Assembly (NCBI RefSeq): GCF_035917275.1
Contig: NZ_CP108510.1
Location: 248,001 to 312,000 of the forward strand
DNA: 64,000 nucleotides
Direction: 5' to 3'
Source: Streptomyces sp. NBC_01237
GTDB taxonomy: Bacteria > Actinomycetota > Actinomycetes > Streptomycetales > Streptomycetaceae
Shown: positions 42,028-49,866 of the stretch, piece by piece
Layout: the number at the start of each line of letters is the position of its first letter
Numbering within the stretch: the first letter of the stretch is position 1
The notes under the pieces: generated by a model
The model's database searches: none
The model's input: only the letters and a program-made list of their open reading frames with translations
Told to the model about the DNA's origin: nothing
Made by a program: the position numbers and the translations under genes

Positions 42028-43136
42028 CCGTTCCTCCCCAGGTACAGCGGCCGGCGCGAACCGGCGCTCATTCCACTACGGATGATCTGGGCGGCGCGCC
42101 GGTCCTGCCCCGGACGGGCGACAGCGGCAGCTGACTGAAGGATCTGTTCGGCCTGTTCATGAGTGAGGTGTCCGGCCGTGACCAGTCCACCGGCGGTGTA
42201 CGAGGCACGGTTGAGCTTCTCCGAGAATCCGGCACCCTCGGCAACGGCCGCGCAGGCGGTCACTTCGGCCAGCACGGCGCTCAGCGCGCCGGCGGTGCGT
42301 TCCCGCCCGCCCCCGGCGGCGATGACCGCCTGACGGGCCCTGGAGGGGACGGGCCTCGGGCCGGGAAGCGGCTCCTGGGGCAGGTGTCCCGTGCGTTCGA
42401 GCTCCTGGGCGAGCCAGCCGGGGAGCAGCGCCGGACGCCTGGTCGTCCCGAGTGCCGTGTAGCGGCCCGCCGCGGTGGTGGTGCCGGGCGCGATGATGTA
42501 GCCGCCGTGCGCGCGGACGTCCACCTGCCAGGCCAGGGCGCGCCCGTTCCCGGACCCGGTGGAGCACTGCCAGGCGCGGGCGTCGGGAGCCCGGTACCAG
42601 ACATGGAGGCCGCCCGAGGGGGTCCGTACCCGCAACGTCGATGTGTCGGCGGCGGGGTCGGGGGCGCCCCGCAGGGCGGCCAGGACGGCCAGCGTGTGGA
42701 AACCGTGGGTCAGGCCGGTGAGGTCGACCTGTTCGGGGATCAGGATGCCCGGCAGCAGGCGGTCCCGTTCGGGCAGGCCCTGCGGGTGGGCGTCGATGTC
42801 GATGACCACCAGCCCTGCGGGACCGCAGGAGACTCCCACCCCGAACTCCGGGTTGCTCCCCCACCATTGAGCGATCCTGTCGGGGTCACAAGTGGCGGCG
42901 TGGAAGCCGTGGCACCAGCGGCCTTCGGCGGCGCAGCCACAGCCCCGGTGGGTGTGACCGGGCCGGCGGCAGGCGTCGCAGTTCCCGGCGGGCGTCTTGC
43001 GTCCGGCGGCGAGCGGGTGCACCGGCCAGCCCTGCTCGGCACACCACCGGGCAGTGGTCACGGCGGAGGGAAGGGCCGGGGGCACCGGGGCGGGCCGCGA
43101 GGAGTCGAGGTCTGCAACACGCAGCTCAGAAGCCAT
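42024..43136 (-). CDS. Bifunctional DNA primase/polymerase (prim-pol), module 1
   Basis: A 370-residue prim-pol domain protein that would make primers at the plasmid origin. It starts with ARWCAEQGWPVHPLAAGRKTP, then a Cys/His cluster (CDACRRPGHTHRGCGC) that may bind zinc. The catalytic acidic pair is in VVIDIDAHP, and later blocks are RTPSGGLHVWY and VDVRAHGGYIIAPG. The C-terminal part (AGFSEKLNRASYTAGGLV) is shared with module 2. ATG 43136 is chosen because GAGGGGGG lies upstream; ATG 43151 has no site. The stop overlaps the helicase start (ATGA). An iteron pair lies directly upstream. Confidence 0.92.
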   Translation of the reverse strand: MASELRVADLDSSRPAPVPPALPSAVTTARWCAEQGWPVHPLAAGRKTPAGNCDACRRPGHTHRGCGCAAEGRWCHGFHAATCDPDRIAQWWGSNPEFGVGVSCGPAGLVVIDIDAHPQGLPERDRLLPGILIPEQVDLTGLTHGFHTLAVLAALRGAPDPAADTSTLRVRTPSGGLHVWYRAPDARAWQCSTGSGNGRALAWQVDVRAHGGYIIAPGTTTAAGRYTALGTTRRPALLPGWLAQELERTGHLPQEPLPGPRPVPSRARQAVIAAGGGRERTAGALSAVLAEVTACAAVAEGAGFSEKLNRASYTAGGLVTAGHLTHEQAEQILQSAAAVARPGQDRRAAQIIRSGMSAGSRRPLYLGRNG

Positions 43137-43151
43137 GTGCACCCCCCTCAT

Positions 43152-43448
43152 AGCGACCGAAGCGACTCAACGACGAACATAGATTAGCGAAGACATGCCC
43201 TGGGCACGGAACGCAGCTGCCCGAATCTTGCATCGTGTCGAACATGGGACTGTCCACCTGCGGACGACGGGCACTCCAGCGACCGGAACGGTTGAGTCGC
43301 TTCCTCTCGCGGATCAGTAAAACACCAGGTCAAGGCATGTGCTCGGACTTCAACAGCGACTGAAGCGACTCAACTCACCTATATATGACGCACACGCGCA
43401 CACAGGAATGTCTTCATATACCTACACCTTCGGTCGCTTCAGTCGCTG
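43152..43448. other. Replication origin 1: iterons around an AT-rich core
   Basis: Paired iterons of the type TTCRGTCGCT occur at 43152-43170 (AGCGACCGAAGCGACTCAA), 43278-43304, 43355-43373 (AGCGACTGAAGCGACTCAA) and 43429-43448 (TTCGGTCGCTTCAGTCGCTG), with looser copies to about 43645. An AT-rich stretch, CTATATATGACG and TTCATATACC, lies at 43378-43422. The region directly precedes the prim-pol-helicase operon, the normal place of an iteron origin in streptomycete plasmids. From 43449 to 43817 no gene is supported. Confidence 0.7.
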
Positions 43449-43817
43449 TCCAGTCGTGGACACGCCTCTGACCTGGTGTTTCTTTGCCCTGATGGGCAGC
43501 GACCGAGGAAGCGTCCGGTCGCTGGACCTTCGGTCGCTGCGACCGGGGAAGCCGTCGGTGCCGGGCGCGGGGCAGCGACCGAGCGACCCGCCCGTCGGGT
43601 CGCTGCCGTGGGAGGGTTCCGAACGGGCCCGGAACAGCGACCCAAACCGTCACGCCCCCTGAGGGCAGGTCACCTCCAGGCCCCCTGCCCCCACCTCTCC
43701 CCCGCCTCTCCCCCGGCCTCCGACCCCCCGCCAGCCCCCCGCCCCCTCGGGTCCTTTGGGACTCCCCCGCCCCCTCGGGACTCCCCCGGTCCCCGCACCG
43801 GCGGACCAAGATCACGA

Positions 43818-43887
43818 ATTATCACGCCGTGATAATCGCCCCCGTCCCGTCTCCCGGCCCGGCTGCTGACTATCACGGCGTGATAAT
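43818..43887. repeat. Two parS-like palindromes upstream of parA
   Basis: ATTATCACGCCGTGATAAT at 43818-43836 is perfect; ACTATCACGGCGTGATAAT at 43869-43887 has one mismatch. They lie 72-141 bases before the parA start and are likely ParB sites for segregation and possibly for autoregulation of parAB. Confidence 0.8.
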
Positions 43888-43898
43888 TCCCCATCTGG

Positions 43899-43956
43899 GC
43901 AGTGAAAACTAACGTGTCGCGTCCCCAACAGCGCCACTTCGTTAGTAAAGTTCACT
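43899..43956 (+). promoter_or_regulatory. parA promoter inverted repeat
   Basis: AGTGAAAACTAACG (43899-43912) and CGTTAGTAAAGTTCACT (43940-43956) are near-complementary arms around a GC-rich centre. The second arm ends two bases before the parA ATG, leaving no clear ribosome-binding site. This could be an operator or an mRNA fold that limits parA translation. Confidence 0.45.
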
Positions 43957-43958
43957 GC

Positions 43959-45197
43959 ATGGCTTCCCCCGCTACCCCCGGCGACCGCGAGAAGGTCGTC
44001 TCCAAACTGCCCGGACAGCTCCGGCAGGACCTCAAGGTCCGCGCCGCTCAGCTCCGTATCGAGATCCAGACGGCCGTCGAGCAGTCCGTCGACATCTGGT
44101 GCGGTCTCGCCTCGACGTCGGCCGCGGTCGACACCTCGGGCGCCGACTCCTTCTCCACCTGGCTGCCCGTCGGCCAGTGGGACACCTTCAAGTCCACGGC
44201 GGCCGACCGCAAGGTCTCCCTCATCCAAGGTCTCGCGCAGGCGGTCCAGGTCTGGCTCCGGGCCAACCCGGCCCCGACCGTGGAACGCCCCGAGATCCCC
44301 CGCCGCATCATCGTCTGCAACCAGAAGGGCGGCGTCGGCAAGACCGCGATCACCGCCGGGACCGGCGAAGCCCTGGCCGAGGACTCCGGTGCCCTCTATC
44401 CCGTACGGGTCTCCAAGCACTTCGCCGCACTCCTCGACGAGAACGGCTCCGACCCGCTGACCCTCGAAGACCTCCCCGGCATGGGCCTGCGGGTCCTCCT
44501 GGTCGACTTCGACCCGCAGTGCCACCTCACCAAGCAGCTCGGCTACACCCCGCTGCCGATGGACGGCGACAGCCTCACCAAGCACATGGCGGGCGACGCC
44601 ACCGGTGAGCTCCGCGATCTGATCGTGCCCATCGAGGAAGAACGCTTCGGGCAGCGGCTCCACTTGCTGCCGAGCTGCAACGACGCCTTCCTCCTCGACG
44701 TACGCCTTTCCGGTGTACGAGCGAGGGAAGCGGCGCTGGAGCGGGCCCTCGCCCCCGTGGAGGCGGACTTCGACGTCATCATCGTTGACTGCCCGCCCAG
44801 CCTGGGCCTGAGCATGGACGCCGCCGTGCACTACGGCCGCCGCCGGGGCAATGAGGCACCGGGCTCCTCCGGCGCACTCATCGTGGTCCAGGCGGAGGAC
44901 AGTTCGGCCGATGCCTATGACCTGCTCACCACACAGATCGAGGACCTCCGGGGCGACCTGGCCCTGGAGCTCGACTACCTCGGAATCGTCGTCAATCACT
45001 ACGACGCCCGCCGCGGCTACATCGCCACGTCCTCGCTCCAGGCGTGGATGGACATAAAGGAACCCCGTGTCGTCGGTGTCATCGGGGACCTGAAGGAACA
45101 GAAGGAAGCAGTACGGCTCAAGCGGCCCCTGCTCGCGTACGCCCCCAAGTCCGACCAGGCGGTCGGCATGCGTGCCCTCGCACGGGAGATCTCATGA
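43959..45197 (+). CDS. parA: ParA-type partition ATPase
   Basis: A 412-residue ParA. The deviant Walker A motif is KGGVGKTAI near residue 127, Walker A' is LLVDFDPQCHL and Walker B is VIIVDCPPSLG. The N-terminal 115 residues form an extra region typical of type Ia partition ATPases. An insert between the A and A' motifs (DENGSDPLTLEDLPGMG) is longer than usual. It drives plasmid segregation with ParB. The ATG at 43959 is preferred, although no good ribosome-binding site precedes it. The stop overlaps parB by four bases (ATGA). Two parS-like sites lie just upstream. Confidence 0.95.
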   Translation: MASPATPGDREKVVSKLPGQLRQDLKVRAAQLRIEIQTAVEQSVDIWCGLASTSAAVDTSGADSFSTWLPVGQWDTFKSTAADRKVSLIQGLAQAVQVWLRANPAPTVERPEIPRRIIVCNQKGGVGKTAITAGTGEALAEDSGALYPVRVSKHFAALLDENGSDPLTLEDLPGMGLRVLLVDFDPQCHLTKQLGYTPLPMDGDSLTKHMAGDATGELRDLIVPIEEERFGQRLHLLPSCNDAFLLDVRLSGVRAREAALERALAPVEADFDVIIVDCPPSLGLSMDAAVHYGRRRGNEAPGSSGALIVVQAEDSSADAYDLLTTQIEDLRGDLALELDYLGIVVNHYDARRGYIATSSLQAWMDIKEPRVVGVIGDLKEQKEAVRLKRPLLAYAPKSDQAVGMRALAREIS

Positions 45198-46372
45198 GCA
45201 AGGCCGACAAGCTCGGGGCCGGCGCGTCGTTCGGCCAGGCCCGTGCCGTCAGTGCCCGGCGCGCCGCGATCGGAGCCGCCACCGGTGCGCCCACGACAGG
45301 TGTTCCGAACCCCACGGAACTGCCCGTCGGTGTCATCAGCCAGAACCCGGACAACCCCCGCGACCACCTCCGGGACCTCGAAGGGATGGCCGAGAGCGTC
45401 CAGGAGCTCGGTGTCGTCAACGCCATCACCGTCGCCGCCGTCGACGCCTACCTCCGTGAGCGCCCCGACCGCGCGGCCGATCTGGACGAAGGCGCCACCT
45501 ATATCGTCATCGACGGCCACCGCCGTCTCGAAGGCGCTCGCCGCGCCGGGCTGAAGACCATCAAGGTCCAGGTCGACAACGCACGGGTCGCGACCGACGA
45601 GGCACTGCTCGAAGCCGCCTTCGTCTCCAATGTGCAGCGCGACAACATGACCGATCTGGAACAGGCCCACGCCCTCGACGCCCTGGTGACGTTCTACGGG
45701 AGCCAGACCAAGGCGTCCAAGCGCCTCGGGCTCTCCCAGGCGTCGATCTCCTCCAAGCTCTCCCTGCTGAAGCTTGCACCGGATCTGCAGGCCGAACTGG
45801 TGACGGGGGAGCGCCAGGTGGAACACGTACGCAACCTCGGCAAGCTGAGCGCGGAGGAACAGCGCGCCGCCGCCGACGCACGAGCCTCGGACGCGGCGCG
45901 GCGCCGACGCCGGTCGAAGCCCGCGAGCACGGCGGAACCTGTTGCGGATTATCACGCCGTGATAATCCGAGACGATCAGCCGACGGGGGAGTCCGCCCCC
46001 TCGGGCGATTATCACGGCGTGATAATCGCTGATGCCGGCCCGACGGGCGAGTCCGACCGGTCCGGGGATTATCACGCCGTGATAATCCGCGACGAGGAGT
46101 CGACGGGGGAGCCGGACAGCGCCGACGATTATCACGCCGTGATAATCGCTGAGGCCGACGCGACCGACGCCGAACCGGGCGCCCCCGCGCTGCCGTCCCA
46201 GTCGGGCGGCCACGAGGCCCCGGGGGCAAGCGATGCCGCAGCCGGCGGGGGAGTGCCCTGGCACGACCCGGTCGCTCTCGCCGCGATGATCTGCGCCCAC
46301 ATGCCCTACCAGGAGCGCACCCGGCTGACCCTGCTCCTGGCCGAGAAGAACCGCGCCGAGCTCAAGGGCTGA
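45194..46372 (+). CDS. parB: ParB partition protein with parS-like sites in its own coding sequence
   Basis: A 392-residue ParB. The N-terminal nuclease-like domain has IDGHRRLEGARRAGLKTIKV, followed by VSNVQRDNMTDLEQAHAL and the HTH TKASKRLGLSQASISSKLSLLK. After a basic linker, residues about 252-320 hold four 20-residue repeats each starting DYH[A/G]VII. These seven residues are the in-frame reading of the 19-bp palindrome ATTATCACGCCGTGATAAT, so four candidate binding sites lie within the gene at exact 60-base spacing. Each forces a rare ATA codon. The C-terminal part (VALAAMICAHMPYQERTRLTLL) is probably for dimerisation. The start overlaps parA. Confidence 0.95.
   Translation: MSKADKLGAGASFGQARAVSARRAAIGAATGAPTTGVPNPTELPVGVISQNPDNPRDHLRDLEGMAESVQELGVVNAITVAAVDAYLRERPDRAADLDEGATYIVIDGHRRLEGARRAGLKTIKVQVDNARVATDEALLEAAFVSNVQRDNMTDLEQAHALDALVTFYGSQTKASKRLGLSQASISSKLSLLKLAPDLQAELVTGERQVEHVRNLGKLSAEEQRAAADARASDAARRRRRSKPASTAEPVADYHAVIIRDDQPTGESAPSGDYHGVIIADAGPTGESDRSGDYHAVIIRDEESTGEPDSADDYHAVIIAEADATDAEPGAPALPSQSGGHEAPGASDAAAGGGVPWHDPVALAAMICAHMPYQERTRLTLLLAEKNRAELKG
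45948..46146 (+). repeat. Four 60-bp units with intragenic parS-like palindromes
   Basis: Palindromes at 45948-45966, 46008-46026, 46068-46086 and 46128-46146 are all perfect and spaced exactly 60 bases apart. The central base is C, G, C, C. The intervening 41 bases are only partly alike (CGACGGGGGAG recurs), so the palindrome is the conserved element. Confidence 0.92.
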
Positions 46373-46373
46373 A

Positions 46374-46390
46374 GCCCCACGGTGTGGGGC
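46374..46390 (+). terminator. Short hairpin after parB
   Basis: GCCCCAC (46374-46380) pairs with GTGGGGC (46384-46390) two bases after the parB stop. It is compact but GC-rich enough to act as a terminator. Confidence 0.55.
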
Positions 46391-46425
46391 GCATGGACCG
46401 CCCCACACCGCCCCACACCGTGCCT

Positions 46426-46453
46426 GTACGCAAGGTGTACGCCCTTAGTACGC
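46426..46453 (+). promoter_or_regulatory. Three phased GTACGC repeats before tap
   Basis: GTACGC occurs at 46426, 46437 and 46448, one DNA turn (11 bases) apart, about 45 bases upstream of the tap start. Phased direct repeats are typical of an operator; the HTH domain of Tap is one candidate binder (inference). Confidence 0.45.
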
Positions 46454-46496
46454 GGTATGTCCGCTGCCGAAGATACGATGCCGACGGGAGGTGCCC

Positions 46497-48761
46497 ATGT
46501 CCGAATTGTTCGACGCCGTCGACGCACTGATCGCCGGGCAGTCGTCGCTGCCCCCGACCGCCGAGCGGGAGCGGCTGCGCAAGGCCCACGGGCTGAGCCA
46601 GGAGCAGGTGGCGGCTGCGCTGAAGGTCCGTCGCGCCACGGTGGTCTCGTGGGAGAACGGCAGGACGGAGCCGCGTCCGCCCCAGCGCGAGGCATACGCA
46701 CGGCTGCTGACCCAACTCGCCGAGCTCTACCCCGCCGAACCGGCCGCCCCGGCTCCCGTCCCCGCCCCGGCGCCGGTGGCTCCGGCCCCGGCCGCCCAGG
46801 CTCCGGCCCCCGCGCCGGCAACTCCCGAGCCGGTCGCTCCCGAGCCGGCCGCCGAGGTCGCCGAACCGGCCCCCGTGTCTCCGGCAGCGAGGAACACCGC
46901 GGCTCGTGGTCCGGCCGGGCAGCCCCCCCGAACCGTGAAATCCACCACGTCGAGAACCACCACGTCGAGAACCACCAGAGCCAGGACCGGCACCCCCACC
47001 CCCACCACGCCGGCCGCCGCCGTGCCCCCCGACCCCCGCTTCCTGAACGGCCCGCTCGGCGTGCTCGACGGCGACGGATCGCTGTACTGCGTCGGCGGCC
47101 TGGTCCTGGACTGCCCGGCCACGACCGTCGCCTCCCTCGTCGAATGGACCCTCGCCGAGGCGCGGCTCGGCAGCCCCCGGCTCCACCGCAGCGGCAAGGA
47201 CGGCGACCCTCTCGTCGTCCTCACAGCCGCCGCCGCCGAGCGTCTCGGACTGCCCGCGACGCTGGAGGACCGCAGGGGCCTGCGGCTGCCCGAGAACCAC
47301 AAGGTGGTCCAGCAGGTGACGAAGGCGCGGTGGCAGCTCACCCGGCGCGGCTTCGGCCCCTGGACGCGGATCTACCGCCCGGTGCAGTCCGGGCAGCGCC
47401 AGTGCGTCCAGTTCGCGGTCCTGCCGTGGGGTGCGCTGGACACCCGCTCCTGGGGCGCCGCCGACCGCATGCCGCCGGAAGAACTCGCCGCGGTGCTCGG
47501 TACGTTCGCCCGGCGGGTCATCACCCCGCGCGGCTCCACCGCCGTGTCCGGACTGGAACTGATGACCGCGCTCCGTCCGCCGACCAGGGCGGTGCCGGAC
47601 GGGACCACCGGCGCATGGACGTCGGGCCCGGTCGCCGGTTCCCTGGCCGAGCCGGTCGACCCCGCGCCCCCGGAGGCCCCCGACGAACACCCGGTCGCCG
47701 CCGCCCTGTTCCCCCGGGGCCACCGGCGTACCCCGGCCGAGGTCCTCGACGAAGAGGCCTACGAGTGGGTCCGGGACCCGCAGTTGCTCACCGACGCCGA
47801 ATGCGAGCGGAAGTACGCGGTGGGCATCGACGTCAACACGGCCTTCCTCGCCGCCGCCAACCGCCTCCTCGTCGGCCTCGGCGCACCGGTCCACGTACGG
47901 GCGCCCGTCTTCGACAAGGCGGTGCCCGGTTCCTGGCTGATCGATCTGTCCGGCATCGAGCTGGACCCCCGGCTGCCGTCCCCCTTCACCCCGCACGGCG
48001 TACGCCCCGACGGCCCGGCCTGGTACGCGACTCCCACCGTGGCGTACGCGTACGAGCTCATCGCCACCTACCGGCTGCCCGTCACGGTCGCCCCGCTGGA
48101 GGCCTGGGTCCGTCCGGAGTCGGGGCCGTACCTGGACCCCTGGTACAAGCACCTCAGCGAGGCGTACAAGACGACGATGGCCGACCTCGGTGTCGGCTCC
48201 GGCGTGGGGGAGGAGGAGTTCCTCGCGGCGATGGCCACCCACAAGGAGACCGACCCGGGCATGGGCACCGTCCTGTCCGCGATCAAGTCCACGGTCAAGG
48301 GCGGCATCGGGAAGCTCCGGGAACGCCCGCAGGGAGCGTCGTACAGGTACGGGGACCGGTGGCCCGCGCTGGAACGCCCGACCTGGCGCCCGGACATCCG
48401 GGCCGCCGTCATCTCCGCCGCCCGGATCAATATGCACCGCAAGATCCTCAAGACGGCGCTGGCCACTCAGTCCTCGCCCGCCCCGGCCGGGCATCTCACG
48501 TTCGACGAGGACGCGTTGATCCCCGTGGCGCTGCTGTCCGACTGCGCGGTCTACCTCGCCGACGGCCCCTCACCGCTGGACGTCCTGCCCCGTACCCCCG
48601 AAGGAAAGCCCGCCCCCGGCAGCTTCCGCCTCGGGGTGTCCCCCGGCATGGTCAAGCACGAGGGCACCCAGGACCTCCTGTGGGCCGTGCGGATGCTCGA
48701 CGAGGGCCACAACCCGGCCCGGCACATCAAGGGCAACGACGCCGCCGACGACGGAGAGTAG
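46497..48761 (+). CDS. tap: Telomere-associated protein Tap
   Basis: A 754-residue protein of about the length of Streptomyces Tap (roughly 740 residues), which binds the 3' overhang of linear replicons and recruits the terminal protein Tpg. It begins with a helix-turn-helix (RLRKAHGLSQEQVAAALKVRR, then TVVSWENGRTEPRP), followed by a Pro/Ala-rich linker to about residue 125. The large C-terminal domain includes YAVGIDVNTAFLAAANRL and IKSTVKGGIGKLRERP. The ATG at 46497 has GGGAGG upstream. The tpg gene follows nine bases later, as in all known tap-tpg pairs. It shows the window belongs to a linear replicon with its own telomere system. Confidence 0.93.
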   Translation: MSELFDAVDALIAGQSSLPPTAERERLRKAHGLSQEQVAAALKVRRATVVSWENGRTEPRPPQREAYARLLTQLAELYPAEPAAPAPVPAPAPVAPAPAAQAPAPAPATPEPVAPEPAAEVAEPAPVSPAARNTAARGPAGQPPRTVKSTTSRTTTSRTTRARTGTPTPTTPAAAVPPDPRFLNGPLGVLDGDGSLYCVGGLVLDCPATTVASLVEWTLAEARLGSPRLHRSGKDGDPLVVLTAAAAERLGLPATLEDRRGLRLPENHKVVQQVTKARWQLTRRGFGPWTRIYRPVQSGQRQCVQFAVLPWGALDTRSWGAADRMPPEELAAVLGTFARRVITPRGSTAVSGLELMTALRPPTRAVPDGTTGAWTSGPVAGSLAEPVDPAPPEAPDEHPVAAALFPRGHRRTPAEVLDEEAYEWVRDPQLLTDAECERKYAVGIDVNTAFLAAANRLLVGLGAPVHVRAPVFDKAVPGSWLIDLSGIELDPRLPSPFTPHGVRPDGPAWYATPTVAYAYELIATYRLPVTVAPLEAWVRPESGPYLDPWYKHLSEAYKTTMADLGVGSGVGEEEFLAAMATHKETDPGMGTVLSAIKSTVKGGIGKLRERPQGASYRYGDRWPALERPTWRPDIRAAVISAARINMHRKILKTALATQSSPAPAGHLTFDEDALIPVALLSDCAVYLADGPSPLDVLPRTPEGKPAPGSFRLGVSPGMVKHEGTQDLLWAVRMLDEGHNPARHIKGNDAADDGE

Positions 48762-48770
48762 AGCACCTCG

Positions 48771-49328
48771 ATGGGCATCTTCGAAGACAGCCTCGACAAG
48801 GCCGCCGCCAACACGGCGACCCGCCCGATCCCGAAGTCGGCCGGGGCCCAGGTCCGTTTCCTGGTGAAGCAGCTCAAGAACTCCACCCGGGCGGCGGCCC
48901 AGCTCCTGAGCGTCTCGCAGCGCACCGTGGAGCGCTATCTCAAGGGCCAGATCAAGCACCCGCGCCCCGAGCTCGCCGCCCGCCTGGAGGCCGAGGTCCG
49001 CAAGCGCTGGCAGCCCCGCGTCCGCGACCGGGCGAAGAAGCAGGCCGCGACCTCGACCGGCATCGTGATCGAGACCCGGGCCCGTTTCGGCTTCACCGCC
49101 GCCCCCGGCACCACCGACGACGGACGCATCCGGCTCATCACCCAGCACCTGCCCCCGGCGTACGCGGCCCGCCTGTTCGACGCCCAGAGCGCGGGCGCCA
49201 CCGAACAGCAGCTGCGGAACATCGCCGCCGAGGGCCTCCAGGACCAGTACTTCCGGGACCGCGGCCGCCGTGCCGAGGGCCTTCAGGTCGAGTTCACCGA
49301 TATCGACTACGTGGAGCTGGACTTCTGA
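48771..49328 (+). CDS. tpg: Telomere terminal protein Tpg
   Basis: A 185-residue protein matching the length and layout of Streptomyces Tpg, which becomes covalently attached to the 5' ends and primes end patching. The N-terminal GIFEDSLDKAA, the HTH-like SVSQRTVERYLKGQIKHPRPELA and the block RDRAKKQAATSTGIVIETRARFGF are family features. The C-terminus QVEFTDIDYVELDF is acidic. It lies nine bases after tap on the same transcript. The deoxynucleotide-accepting hydroxyl residue cannot be picked out by eye with certainty. It ends one base before a convergent gene with no terminator between. Confidence 0.94.
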   Translation: MGIFEDSLDKAAANTATRPIPKSAGAQVRFLVKQLKNSTRAAAQLLSVSQRTVERYLKGQIKHPRPELAARLEAEVRKRWQPRVRDRAKKQAATSTGIVIETRARFGFTAAPGTTDDGRIRLITQHLPPAYAARLFDAQSAGATEQQLRNIAAEGLQDQYFRDRGRRAEGLQVEFTDIDYVELDF

Positions 49329-49329
49329 C

Positions 49330-49734
49330 TCAGTCCGCCACGTCCTGCGGATACCAGCGCAGCTCGACGGTGTTGCCGTCAGGATCCTGTACGTAGACCG
49401 ACTGCGCGGAGCCCCGCGCACCGTAGCGGTCCACGGGGCCCTCCAGCACGGTGAAGGCGCCCGAGTCGATGACCTGCTGCCAGTCCAACGGCTCGACGAC
49501 CAGGCAGATATGGTCCACGTTCGACTCGGAGCGCGGGCGGTCGAGCAGATCGATGATCGTCGTCGGGCTGATCCGCACCGACGGGAACGGGATCTTTCCG
49601 GCCCGCCACTCGTCCACCCGGACCGGCTCCAGGCCGAGCGGCCCGCAGTAGAACGCCAGGGCGCGCTCGACGTCCTGCACGTTGAGCACCAGGTGATCGA
49701 AATCCTTGACGCGCACGTGCGCTCGCATTCCCAT
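49330..49734 (-). CDS. VOC/glyoxalase-family protein
   Basis: A 134-residue protein of the vicinal oxygen chelate superfamily. It has the two beta-alpha-beta-beta-beta halves: DFDHLVLNVQDVERALAFY at the start and VYVQDPDGNTVELRWYP at the end. Likely metal ligands are His in DFDH, His in VDHICLVV and Glu in VELRWY, all kept, so it is probably an enzyme (dioxygenase or glyoxalase type) rather than a pure drug-binding protein. The ATG at 49734 follows GGAAAGG. It lies convergent to tpg in the replicon backbone. A resistance role is possible but not shown. Confidence 0.85.
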   Translation of the reverse strand: MGMRAHVRVKDFDHLVLNVQDVERALAFYCGPLGLEPVRVDEWRAGKIPFPSVRISPTTIIDLLDRPRSESNVDHICLVVEPLDWQQVIDSGAFTVLEGPVDRYGARGSAQSVYVQDPDGNTVELRWYPQDVAD

Positions 49735-49866
49735 GAAACAGCCTTTCCATGTTCCGGCCCGGTCCGCGGCGGACCGTACCCTCCGACCGGCCCGCCGCTT
49801 CGGACGCCGGGCCGTCGGGGCGTGACTGTCCCAGGAACCGGACAGCCACGCCCCCATCTGTCCGCG

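Noticed and set aside
43670..43800. Pyrimidine-rich low-complexity tract as a coding or RNA feature
   Set aside because: It is simple C-rich sequence between origin 1 and the parS-like sites, without a conserved frame or stable fold that I could support.
45948..46146. Regularly spaced palindromes as a CRISPR array
   Set aside because: The units are in frame within parB, the repeat is a 19-bp perfect palindrome, there are only four units, and the same site occurs alone elsewhere. No cas genes are present.
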